From Candidatus Peregrinibacteria bacterium CG_4_10_14_0_2_um_filter_43_11 (lineage in GTDB: Bacteria > Patescibacteriota > Gracilibacteria > UM-FILTER-43-11): 13,425 nt of DNA. Made by a program: the position numbers and the translations under genes. The first letter of the stretch is position 1. The number at the start of each line of letters is the position of its first letter. The stretch spans positions 1 to 13,425 of the forward strand of contig PFOK01000119.1 in assembly GCA_002792495.1 (NCBI GenBank), written 5' to 3'. The notes under the pieces are model-generated. The model worked only from the letters and a program-made list of their open reading frames with translations. It made no database searches and had not been told where the DNA came from. Below are positions 1 to 6,744 of the stretch, one piece after another.

Positions 1-49
1 AAGTAACTGAGAGAGATTACTGTTTCACACAGGAATGACGAATGAGGAT

Positions 50-1813
50 CTATTCCTCCAAGTACCCCCCAACTTGCAAATCCCAAAGTTTTTTATAAAG
101 TCCTGTTTCTTGCGAAATCAAATCGGCGTGTGCCCCCTCCTCCACCACCTGACCGTCCTGAAGCACCAAGATCCGATCCATTTTCATGATGGTGGAGAGA
201 CGATGCGCAATGACCAAAGTGGTCTTGTTTTTCATCAGATTAAAAAGAGCCTTCTGAATCAACGCCTCAGATTCCGAATCCAAACTGCTCGTGGCCTCAT
301 CCAAAACCAGAATGGGCGTGTTGGCAAGAATCGCCCGGGCGATGGCAACACGCTGACGCTCTCCGCCGGAAAGTTTAATACCACGCTCCCCTACATAGGT
401 TTTATATTGTTTAGGCGATTTTATGATGAACTCATGACAATGCGCAAGCTTAGCGGCGGCAAAAACTTCCTCGTCTGATGACTCACGATTGCCATAGCGG
501 ATGTTTTCCATTAACGTGCGATGAAAGAGGATGGGATCCTGTGGCACAAAACTAACCTGAGAACGCAGGCTTTCCTGAGTCACCTTTTTAACATTCTGAT
601 TATCGATCAAAATATTTCCTTCCGCTATATCGTGCAAACGCAGTAATAGTTTTGTAATAGTACTCTTGCCTCCACCGGAAGGACCGATCAACGCGACCTT
701 TTCTCCGGGTTTAATGCGAAAACTCAAATCACGGATAACATCATTCCCTTTGGGATAAGAAAAAGACACATTGTTAAACTCAATTTTACCGCGTGTGATG
801 ACAATGGGCTTTACCTTTGCGTAATCCCGAATCTCATGTTTTTGATTCAAAATCACAATCATTTCCTCCGCATTAGCCACCTGCTCATACACCTCACGAA
901 TGATTCTGCCGAATGCCCAAAGTCTTCCAAAAAGATCAATGAGGTACGCCTGAATCCACACAAAATCCCCGACAGTAAGAAGCCCTTGGCGCCAGAATCG
1001 AATCGCGAAATAGAAAAGCGCGAACTCCAAAAAAACCATGAGTAGTGTCTGAATCGATTCAGCAATCTGCCCCAAATCCCATGTAAGACGCGTTTTCCGA
1101 AACCAATCCTCGGTAACCTGTTTAAAGCGGGAAGTTTCATATTCAAGACTGGAAAAAAGTTTAACATTGGCATTATTGGTAATGGTGTCTGCCAGCGAAG
1201 CGGAAACACGGGTATCCGCACGTGCCCGGGCGAAATCATACTTCAATTTATAAATCGAAAACCAATAGTTGAACGTCAAAAAAACAATGGTCCAACCTAA
1301 CATTACCAAACCGATAATTGGATGAAGCCAAAACAAAACGGCAAAAATAATACCAACCTTTAAAATCAAAGGAATTAAGTCATATAAAATTTTATCGATT
1401 ACAACTTCGAAAGAATGCGTCAAACGACTTACTTTTTTTACCAAAGAACCGACAAAATTATTACTGAAAAAGTGATACGAATGCCGATGCAGGTACTCAA
1501 ACGATTCATCGGAAATATTCGCCATAATGCGCCCATAAAAATAAGAGGCGGTAAAATTCATGATGCGCCAGAAAAGCCATTGCCCAGCGTTGAGGGCAAA
1601 AATAATCATAATGACGTGAACCAGTTTTGCTGAAATAGAAGTCACATCGTCCCCGGAAGTCAACGCATCAAAAAAGAGTTTATAAAAATAAGGAATGGCC
1701 AAAGAAAGCAACGTTGCAAAAATCAACGAAACAACAATGATCATGGCAAAAAGCCTGTATTGCTTGATATTCCTCCAGTAAAGCCCGAATATGCGCTTGG
1801 TATTTGCCTTCAT
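50..1813 (-). CDS. ABC exporter, fused permease and ATPase (MsbA/LmrA-like)
   Basis: A 587-residue half-transporter that would dimerise in the cytoplasmic membrane and export a substrate, possibly lipid, peptide or drug, using ATP. The N-terminal ~320 residues hold about six membrane segments (the first near 20-45, others near 65-85, 145-185 and 255-300). The ATPase domain is complete: Walker A GPSGGGKST at 377-385, Q-loop near 425, signature LSGGERQR at 481-488, Walker B ILVLDE at 501-506 and the switch His in IAHRLS at 537. Length is normal for the type-IV exporter fold. There is no peptidase or extra domain that would point to bacteriocin export, and no partner half-transporter in the window. 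It diverges from the antiporter gene and has no Shine-Dalgarno motif before its ATG. The family call is firm; the substrate is unknown. Confidence 0.93.
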   Translation of the reverse strand: MKANTKRIFGLYWRNIKQYRLFAMIIVVSLIFATLLSLAIPYFYKLFFDALTSGDDVTSISAKLVHVIMIIFALNAGQWLFWRIMNFTASYFYGRIMANISDESFEYLHRHSYHFFSNNFVGSLVKKVSRLTHSFEVVIDKILYDLIPLILKVGIIFAVLFWLHPIIGLVMLGWTIVFLTFNYWFSIYKLKYDFARARADTRVSASLADTITNNANVKLFSSLEYETSRFKQVTEDWFRKTRLTWDLGQIAESIQTLLMVFLEFALFYFAIRFWRQGLLTVGDFVWIQAYLIDLFGRLWAFGRIIREVYEQVANAEEMIVILNQKHEIRDYAKVKPIVITRGKIEFNNVSFSYPKGNDVIRDLSFRIKPGEKVALIGPSGGGKSTITKLLLRLHDIAEGNILIDNQNVKKVTQESLRSQVSFVPQDPILFHRTLMENIRYGNRESSDEEVFAAAKLAHCHEFIIKSPKQYKTYVGERGIKLSGGERQRVAIARAILANTPILVLDEATSSLDSESEALIQKALFNLMKNKTTLVIAHRLSTIMKMDRILVLQDGQVVEEGAHADLISQETGLYKKLWDLQVGGYLEE

Positions 1814-1878
1814 AAATTCAACTGAAATATTATTTTTAGTTTAACACTCGGTTTAAAACGTAGAAAATCAATTTTTGT

Positions 1879-1907
1879 TACAAAAAACTTTTAGAAAAAT
1901 ATGTCAA
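1879..1907 (-). promoter_or_regulatory. Promoter of the ABC exporter gene
   Basis: On the minus strand a perfect -35 TTGACA (1902-1907) is followed after exactly 17 bp by a weak -10 TTTGTA (1879-1884). It lies about 65 bp before the ABC start. The -35 is convincing; the -10 fits poorly, so the exact start of transcription is uncertain. Confidence 0.45.
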
Positions 1908-1912
1908 TATAC

Positions 1913-1941
1913 TTCGCAAAAAGGAAAAATTTTGTTAAAAT
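1913..1941 (+). promoter_or_regulatory. Promoter of the antiporter gene
   Basis: The -35 TTCGCA (1913-1918) and the -10 TAAAAT (1936-1941) are 17 bp apart, about 53 bp before the antiporter ATG. Its -35 lies only 5 bp from the -35 of the opposing ABC promoter, so the two polymerases would compete for the same DNA. The rest of the 181-bp intergenic region is AT-rich with no gene. Confidence 0.45.
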
Positions 1942-1994
1942 AGTCAAACTCTCAATATCTCAATTTAAACAACCGAATTCGTAATTAATACTTC

Positions 1995-3158
1995 ATGTCT
2001 GATTTTCAAAACATACTCATTCTTATGATAGTGATATGGACAGCCGGAAGAATATTCCAATACATCAAACTGCCTGTTGTTTTTGGTGAACTATTGGGAG
2101 GGCTTTTGGTGGGGCCAATGGTGCTCGGATTGGTGAATCCGGATAGTGAAGCCATTAAAGTGATTGCCGAACTGGGTATTTTCTTTCTTATGCTGCATAC
2201 CGGCCTTGAAACAGACCCAGATGAACTCTTAAAATCATCCAAAAAGGCACTCTTCATCGCACTGGGCGGAGCGCTGTTGCCATTTTTAGGAGGGTATTAC
2301 GTCGCAATCCTTTTTGGCCAAACCACAATAAGCGCCTTATTCATCGGCATTGGGCTTTCCCTCTCCGCCATCGCGTTAGCCACACGGCTTTTTAAGGATT
2401 TTGGAATACTCAATACAAAAGTGGCACACCTAACCCTTGGAGCCGCCGTGATTAATGACATTTTAGGACTCATTTTGTTCTCGATAGTCCTGAACTTGTC
2501 CGAAAAAGGAGTTGTCGAATTCATTCCTTTGATAATCATGCTGGGCAAAATCATTCTCTTTTTCGGGATTACCATTTACGGCGGAAGCAAACTGGCCCCC
2601 CTGATGAACCGAATCATCTACTTTGGCAACAAAGGATTCACACTCACCCTAATCATCGCGCTTTTAATGGGATTGATCGCGGAAGCAATCGGATTGCATG
2701 TGATTATAGGCGCATTTTTGGCGGGACTATTCATTCGCGAAGAAGTGATAGACAAGCGCGTATTCAACAAAATTGAAGACCGTGTGTATGGCCTGAGTTA
2801 CGGATTCTTTGGGCCGATCTTTTTCGCCAGTCTTGCCTTTCATATTGACCTTACCTCATTTACAACCGCTCCCTTCTTTTTAATGGCTATTTTGGGGGTA
2901 GCGATCGGAGGAAAAATCATCGGAAGCGGCACCATCGCCTACTTACTTAAAATCAAGCCACTCGAGTCACTAGCAATTGGCCTCTCCATGAACAACCGAG
3001 GGGCAGTAGAACTTATTATTGCTTCAATCGGATTAAGCAAAGGAATCATCGACAAAAATATTTTCTCGATTTTAGTTATAATGGCTTTTTCAACAACCGT
3101 TTTTTCCATGCTCACAATGATGCCGATAGCCAAACGATTAAAACAACAGAATAGCTAA
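1995..3158 (+). CDS. CPA2-family Na+(K+)/H+ antiporter
   Basis: A 387-residue, almost entirely hydrophobic protein with about 12 membrane segments, of the monovalent cation:proton antiporter-2 type (NapA/GerN/Kef core). It would exchange Na+ or K+ for H+ across the cytoplasmic membrane for pH and ion balance. Family marks: PVVFGELLGGLLVGP at 27-41, GLETDPDEL at 70-78 (the usual GLE-D motif), an Asn-Asp pair at 154-155 in AAVINDILGL, and NNRGAVELI in the C-terminal third. Electrogenic NapA/NhaA carry Asp-Asp at that place, so an N-D pair leans towards electroneutral exchange by analogy. No C-terminal RCK/TrkA-N domain is present, so it is not a full Kef channel. It ends 15 bp from the convergent methyltransferase gene, with no visible terminator between them. 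No Shine-Dalgarno motif. Confidence 0.9.
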   Translation: MSDFQNILILMIVIWTAGRIFQYIKLPVVFGELLGGLLVGPMVLGLVNPDSEAIKVIAELGIFFLMLHTGLETDPDELLKSSKKALFIALGGALLPFLGGYYVAILFGQTTISALFIGIGLSLSAIALATRLFKDFGILNTKVAHLTLGAAVINDILGLILFSIVLNLSEKGVVEFIPLIIMLGKIILFFGITIYGGSKLAPLMNRIIYFGNKGFTLTLIIALLMGLIAEAIGLHVIIGAFLAGLFIREEVIDKRVFNKIEDRVYGLSYGFFGPIFFASLAFHIDLTSFTTAPFFLMAILGVAIGGKIIGSGTIAYLLKIKPLESLAIGLSMNNRGAVELIIASIGLSKGIIDKNIFSILVIMAFSTTVFSMLTMMPIAKRLKQQNS

Positions 3159-3173
3159 TCTTTATGCACCGCA

Positions 3174-4313
3174 CTATTTAAAATAAAACCGATAAATCGC
3201 CCGCCCCACCACCTGATCGGCACGGCTGTATTTGAGAATAAAGCAATTGTGTCCGGCAAGAGATCTGGGCAGAAAAGACGTCAGCTCAAATCCCATATTC
3301 TGAATTTTTTCAATCGTATCCTCCATCAATACATCACGGCCTTCAATGGTTTTAAAAAAGGGCAAAGCAATAACAATAGGCCCCTTGAATTGACTTTCTT
3401 TCAACGCTTCAAAAAACCCGATATAAAGCCGTTCCAGATGATGAATGAGCGGACTGTATTCCGCGATTCTATGCTTTCTTTTTTGGGGCGGTCCCAAATA
3501 ACCTTCGCAAGCAATCGCGTCAAATAGCTTACCCAAAAGAGGTGTAGTGGCATCATGATGAAAAAGATCACTCTTCATCCGTAGCCATTCCATATTTCTT
3601 TTTGCTCCCTCAAGCGTTTTCTCGTCAATATCCGACCCCAACATATCGTACCCCATCAACGATCCTTCCATGATCAAAACCCCACCACCGCAAAAAGGAT
3701 CCCAAATATGCCCCTGTCTTACACCGGTAAGATTAATGAGAATTTGAGCGAGCTTTGGAGGCAACATTCCAACCTGCATGTCACGAAAAGGTTTGTCGTA
3801 ATCACGCCGACTATACGAGTCGATATCCTGCACAGCCACCACCTCCCCCACAAGCAGGCAAGTGGAGTCTTTGGCCACCAGCAATTCGATACCGTTTTTG
3901 CGAAAACCTTTGAACTGCGCCACAGAAATATTTTTGTAATCCTGGTTGGCAAAGCGGGTCTTAAAATTATTCTGTTTAAAAGCCTTTTTGAGCGAGAAAA
4001 GAATCTCTCGCAGATGGTTTTGCGGCCAATCGTACACACTCACTCCATACGTCATTTTTTTATCGGAGCACCGCGCGCTTAAAATATCAAAAAGCGTGCC
4101 TGAAACCGCCTTAAAATTAACAGAGGTGATCAATTTAGCAACCTTTATAATGCCCCCAAGCTGATCGAGATCGGACTGGGAAAAATCCTCTTTTAAATTA
4201 AGGGCAACAAAGTCAGTACCCAAAGCCTTTACATCGGCCACGGGAAAACGAGCAATGAGCTCCGCGAGAGAAAGTTCACGATCTTTACCGAGAATGAAGA
4301 GATAGGTTGACAT
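3174..4313 (-). CDS. THUMP-type tRNA guanine-N2 methyltransferase-like protein (TrmG10/UPF0020 family)
   Basis: A 379-residue protein with an N-terminal THUMP/ferredoxin-like RNA-binding half and a C-terminal Rossmann methyltransferase half that uses S-adenosylmethionine. The linker has the family pattern YSRRDYDKPFRD (167-178) and GMLPPKLAQILINL (182-195). Motif I is DPFCGGG at 205-211, motif II SDID at 227-230, and HDAT at 253-256 fits the adenine-contacting acidic loop. In archaeal and eukaryotic Trm11/TrmG10 enzymes the catalytic motif IV is DPPY; here the same place reads EGYLGPP (270-276), so activity or target may differ. The likely substrate is tRNA (G10 or a nearby guanine), but the target cannot be read from sequence. 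Convergent with the antiporter gene; no Shine-Dalgarno motif. Confidence 0.8.
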   Translation of the reverse strand: MSTYLFILGKDRELSLAELIARFPVADVKALGTDFVALNLKEDFSQSDLDQLGGIIKVAKLITSVNFKAVSGTLFDILSARCSDKKMTYGVSVYDWPQNHLREILFSLKKAFKQNNFKTRFANQDYKNISVAQFKGFRKNGIELLVAKDSTCLLVGEVVAVQDIDSYSRRDYDKPFRDMQVGMLPPKLAQILINLTGVRQGHIWDPFCGGGVLIMEGSLMGYDMLGSDIDEKTLEGAKRNMEWLRMKSDLFHHDATTPLLGKLFDAIACEGYLGPPQKRKHRIAEYSPLIHHLERLYIGFFEALKESQFKGPIVIALPFFKTIEGRDVLMEDTIEKIQNMGFELTSFLPRSLAGHNCFILKYSRADQVVGRAIYRFYFK

Positions 4314-4345
4314 TTTTTATAATTAATGATATTCTACCGACCTTT

Positions 4346-4390
4346 CCTCCCCATTCCGCTTCCAGCGGTCTGTGGAGGTTTTTGTTTTTT
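4346..4390 (+). terminator. Rho-independent terminator, plus strand
   Basis: An outer stem CCTCC/GGAGG (4346-4350 with 4374-4378) and an inner stem CCGCT/AGCGG (4356-4360 with 4364-4368) closed by a 3-nt loop are followed at once by five T, a G and six T. This is the clearest intrinsic terminator in the window. It points along plus, yet the nearest plus-strand gene upstream ends at 3158, so what it terminates is unclear. Read on minus it would be a hairpin in the leader of the methyltransferase gene. Confidence 0.65.
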
Positions 4391-4442
4391 CACGGAAGGA
4401 TCAACTAGGATACATACTATATCAGTACCAACCTAATTTATC

Positions 4443-4820
4443 ATGAGAACTCCAAATCCGAAATCATATCGCAAGCTACCGGCCTGGCAAGAAGCCAAAA
4501 AGGTGGTTTTAAAAATCTGCCAGGCACTTGAAAACTTTCCGAAGGAAGAAATTTATGGATTATCATCCCAAATAAAACGCGCTGCGATATCAGTGGCATC
4601 AAACATTGCGGAAGGGAACCAAAGAAGAACAAAGGCGGACAGAATTAGTGTTTTTGGGATAGCCCAAGGGTCATTGGATATAGCAATGTCATTGAGATTT
4701 TCAGACAAAAAGAAATATGAAGAAATTCTGGAACTGATAAATAAAAGCGGTTTTTTACTAACCAGATTTATAGACTCCGAAGCAAGACGAAATGATTTGA
4801 TAAATCCAAGCAAAACCTAA
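4443..4820 (+). CDS. Four-helix-bundle protein of the S23 / 23S rRNA intervening-sequence family
   Basis: A 125-residue helical protein matching the family first found in intervening sequences of 23S rRNA genes and now known as widely scattered stand-alone genes. The hallmark is YGLSSQIKRAAISVASNIAEG (residues 38-58, read as overlapping YGLSSQIKRAA and SVASNIAEG), followed by IAQGSLDIA near 77-85; the N-terminal LPAWQEAKKVV is also typical. Members form pentamers of four-helix bundles; the cellular role is not established and a nucleic-acid contact is only inferred. There is no rRNA gene here, so this is a free-standing copy. It lies between a strong terminator and a tandem array of 9-bp units starting one base after its stop, which suggests a small movable cassette. 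No Shine-Dalgarno motif. Confidence 0.9.
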   Translation: MRTPNPKSYRKLPAWQEAKKVVLKICQALENFPKEEIYGLSSQIKRAAISVASNIAEGNQRRTKADRISVFGIAQGSLDIAMSLRFSDKKKYEEILELINKSGFLLTRFIDSEARRNDLINPSKT

Positions 4821-4821
4821 T

Positions 4822-4858
4822 CCTATTAATCCTACCAATCCTATTGATCCCTATTAAC
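4822..4858 (+). repeat. Tandem array of degenerate 9-bp units, CCTATTAAT type
   Basis: Four units follow the S23 stop codon: CCTATTAAT, CCTACCAAT, CCTATTGAT and, after one extra C, CCTATTAAC. The same words recur at 10171-10258 in both orientations (ATTGATCC exactly), and TCCTATTAAT recurs exactly at 13340-13349. No coding content; it ends 10 bp before the next ATG. Confidence 0.7.
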
Positions 4859-4868
4859 TCCACCAATT

Positions 4869-5366
4869 ATGCCCAAAAAAAACGCTAAAAAACACCAAGC
4901 CATTATTAATAAAATCAACCGCGCCATTGCCATCATGCTCATCCTTTCAATCGGAGCGATCAGCGGCTACACGATGGGATTTTTCCGTGGAACGCATGTG
5001 ACATTTCCGGAAATAAAGTCGGTACCGGATATCAACGAAAACGTAGCCACCATTAAACTACTCTCAGCGGAAAACGGAAAAATCAAAGGCGAAATTGCCG
5101 GACAGCGTGTGAGAATGGCTTACAGTTCCGAGAACAATTTGGAGCTGGAACCGGGCACATCATTCGAGATCCCGATGAACGAAATCACCCTTAGCTATTA
5201 TTATCAAACCCGAAACGTGCCGGCAGACGCACTTTTTGTAGCCAGTAAAAAAGGAAAATATTATTACTCGGTTTTCAGCAAATCGGCTTTTGGAATCAGC
5301 GAAGAAAACAGAACATATTTCAGCTCGAAAAAAGAAGCGGAAAATCAGGGTTTTAAAGAAAAATAA
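4869..5366 (+). CDS. Small membrane-anchored protein with a Cys-less, Ada-like C-terminal segment
   Basis: I do not recognise a named family for the whole 165-residue protein. A Lys-rich N-terminus (1-18) precedes one membrane segment (about 19-39), so most of the protein would be outside the membrane if the positive-inside rule holds. Residues 55-110 look beta-rich. The C-terminal 45 residues (FVASKKGKYYY at 123-133, then ISEENRTYFSSKKEAENQG) resemble the small Ada-type zinc ribbon found at the ends of various surface and nuclease proteins, whose usual pattern has a Cys after the aromatic stretch and Cys-x2-Cys after the Gly. All those Cys are missing, and the protein ends at the point where the last pair would lie. 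That resemblance is from memory and is tentative. It follows the repeat array after the S23 gene; no Shine-Dalgarno motif. Confidence 0.75.
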   Translation: MPKKNAKKHQAIINKINRAIAIMLILSIGAISGYTMGFFRGTHVTFPEIKSVPDINENVATIKLLSAENGKIKGEIAGQRVRMAYSSENNLELEPGTSFEIPMNEITLSYYYQTRNVPADALFVASKKGKYYYSVFSKSAFGISEENRTYFSSKKEAENQGFKEK

Positions 5367-5375
5367 AATAGTGCC

Positions 5376-5404
5376 TTGAAAAAAAGAGTGTTTTTTGGTA
5401 TAAT
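5376..5404 (+). promoter_or_regulatory. Sigma70-type promoter of the TIM-barrel gene
   Basis: TTGAAA (5376-5381) and a perfect TATAAT (5399-5404) are separated by 17 bp. Transcription would begin near 5411, giving a leader of about 18 nt before the ATG at 5429, too short for a normally placed Shine-Dalgarno site. This is one of the best promoter matches in the window. Confidence 0.75.
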
Positions 5405-5428
5405 TAAAAGGAAATAAACACAAAAAAC

Positions 5429-6169
5429 ATGATTTCACTGCACACCGCCTCCCTTCACAAATATGGACTCAACCGCATTTTTGAATTTGCGAAGGTCGCC
5501 GGCTACGACGGAATTGAAATCGGCGTGGAAAAAAGCAATTTCGACACCCAAAATGCCGACTATATAAAACAACTTTCCGAAGAATACAAACTGCCGATAG
5601 TGGCTTTGCACATGCCAAAAAATGGAAGTGAAGAAAGTGTGAGACACGTCATCCAAATGGCGGAATATTTGGATTGCCCCGTCGTAGTGATCACCCCACC
5701 AAAATTACTGGATTTTAAATTCACACTTTGGCTTAAAAAAGAAACCCCGACTTTAAGGAAGAAAAAAAATATTCAGGTGGCACTAGAAAATGCTTCCGGC
5801 GAAACGATCCTCGGGTTTTTACCAAAACACGCACTAAATAATTTAAACGATTTAAAAAAGTTTGGCATGGTCGCCCTGGATACTTCTTCTGCAGCATCCA
5901 AAAAATGGGATCTGATGCGCATTTACGGATACCTGAGAAAACTGACTGTTCACATTCACCTGTCCAACGTCTGTCACCACAAAGACTATTCCCTTCCCAA
6001 TGAAGGCATTTTGCCCCTGGAAAGCTTTTTGAAGAAACTGAAACAGGATAATTACAAAGGAGCAATCAGTATCTTAGTCCGCCCCACCGAGTTGGAAGCG
6101 GGAGATGATATGAAGGTGATTAAAAAACTAAAAAAGGTGAAAAGTTTCGTGGAAGAATTCTTTTCTTAA
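5429..6169 (+). CDS. Sugar phosphate isomerase/epimerase-like TIM-barrel protein (AP endonuclease 2 fold)
   Basis: A 246-residue cytoplasmic protein with the xylose-isomerase-like TIM barrel (PF01261 type). The repeating strand ends carry the usual metal-site residues: E30 in YDGIEIG, H61 in VALHMP, E120 in QVALENAS, D151 in VALDTS, and H175/H177 in VHIHLSN followed by H183/H184. The barrel ends with YKGAISILVRP (209-219); family members normally have a Glu at that last strand (a V-x-LE-type motif) and here it is V217 or R218, so one metal ligand appears lost. The natural substrate cannot be told; members act as sugar epimerases, isomerases, deglycosylases or endonuclease IV. It has its own good promoter and is followed by 92 bp before rpmH. 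Family firm, reaction unknown. Confidence 0.85.
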   Translation: MISLHTASLHKYGLNRIFEFAKVAGYDGIEIGVEKSNFDTQNADYIKQLSEEYKLPIVALHMPKNGSEESVRHVIQMAEYLDCPVVVITPPKLLDFKFTLWLKKETPTLRKKKNIQVALENASGETILGFLPKHALNNLNDLKKFGMVALDTSSAASKKWDLMRIYGYLRKLTVHIHLSNVCHHKDYSLPNEGILPLESFLKKLKQDNYKGAISILVRPTELEAGDDMKVIKKLKKVKSFVEEFFS

Positions 6170-6223
6170 CCTCCGACAAACGGCAAAAAGAAAGAAAAAT
6201 CGAAATGTTTGACTTTTCTATAA

Positions 6224-6247
6224 AAGCCCATTAAGCTACTTGGGCTT
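6224..6247 (+). promoter_or_regulatory. Hairpin in the leader of rpmH
   Basis: AAGCCCA (6224-6230) and TGGGCTT (6241-6247) form a perfect 7-bp stem with a 10-nt loop, 14 nt before the rpmH ATG. A TATAAA at 6220-6225 could be the -10 just upstream, without a good -35. No T-tract follows, so it is a poor terminator for the gene before it; a leader structure controlling bL34 is possible but unproven. Confidence 0.4.
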
Positions 6248-6261
6248 ATTAACGTAATACC

Positions 6262-6390
6262 ATGCAGGGAAAAGGCAATAAAAGAAAATGTCATAAAAGA
6301 CACGGCTTCCAGAAACGAATGGAGACAAAGGGGGGCCAAAAGGTTATTAAACGACGCCGAAGTAAGGGGCGAAAAGAACTTGCTGTCTAA
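6262..6390 (+). CDS. rpmH: 50S ribosomal protein bL34
   Basis: A short 42-residue gene in the gap before rnpA. The product contains the bL34 core: KRKCHKRHGF (7-16), KRMETKGGQKVIKRRRSKG (18-36) and the ending GRKELAV, where most bacteria have a KRKR-HGF-RM-TK-G-V-RRR-KGRK-L-V pattern. bL34 packs into the 23S rRNA of the large subunit. The usual start is M-K-R-T-(F/Y)-Q-P-S; here an in-frame TAA at 6250-6252 limits extension and the only ATG gives MQGKGNKRK, so the N-terminus is unusual and one or two residues shorter. It sits 9 bp before rnpA, the classical rpmH-rnpA order. No Shine-Dalgarno motif. Confidence 0.92.
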   Translation: MQGKGNKRKCHKRHGFQKRMETKGGQKVIKRRRSKGRKELAV

Positions 6391-6399
6391 AACAGCGGT

Positions 6400-6744
6400 A
6401 TGCTTAGTAAAAAAAATCGCATCTCCGATCGTCACACCATTCAAGGTCTATGGAAGAATGGTAAAATCTATAAAACCCGTCATCTTGTTTTTCGGTTCTT
6501 GGAAAAACCCCCGATTTTCTCGGAATTTGCAGTCGCTGTAAGCAAAAAAATCTTTAAAAACGCGGTACAGAGAAATCACCTTCGTCGCCAGATTATGGAG
6601 GGGATACGCCCTCATTTAGACGCGCTCGAAAAACAATTTTGGGTCGTTGTCATCCCACGTTCAGATGTCAAAAATGCAAAACCGGAGGAGTTAAAACTTC
6701 AAATAAACCAATTCTTTAATTATTTACACAACGATGCAAAATAG
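6400..6744 (+). CDS. rnpA: Ribonuclease P protein component
   Basis: A 114-residue basic protein that binds the RNase P RNA and helps it cleave the 5' leader from pre-tRNAs. The start LSKKNRISD (2-10) matches the typical rnpA opening, and the RNR signature is visible as KNAVQRNHLRRQIMEGIR (53-70; the usual core is A-V-x-R-N-x-x-K/R-R). Length is normal. It follows rpmH by 9 bp and its end overlaps the start of yidC by 11 bp, so the three are very likely co-transcribed and translationally coupled. It ends in TAG, evidence that TAG is a stop codon here. The RNase P RNA gene itself is not in the window. Confidence 0.95.
   Translation: MLSKKNRISDRHTIQGLWKNGKIYKTRHLVFRFLEKPPIFSEFAVAVSKKIFKNAVQRNHLRRQIMEGIRPHLDALEKQFWVVVIPRSDVKNAKPEELKLQINQFFNYLHNDAK

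Noticed and set aside
35..478. 147-codon plus-strand frame over the ABC gene
   Set aside because: Antisense to the conserved ATPase domain, with no recognisable protein pattern.
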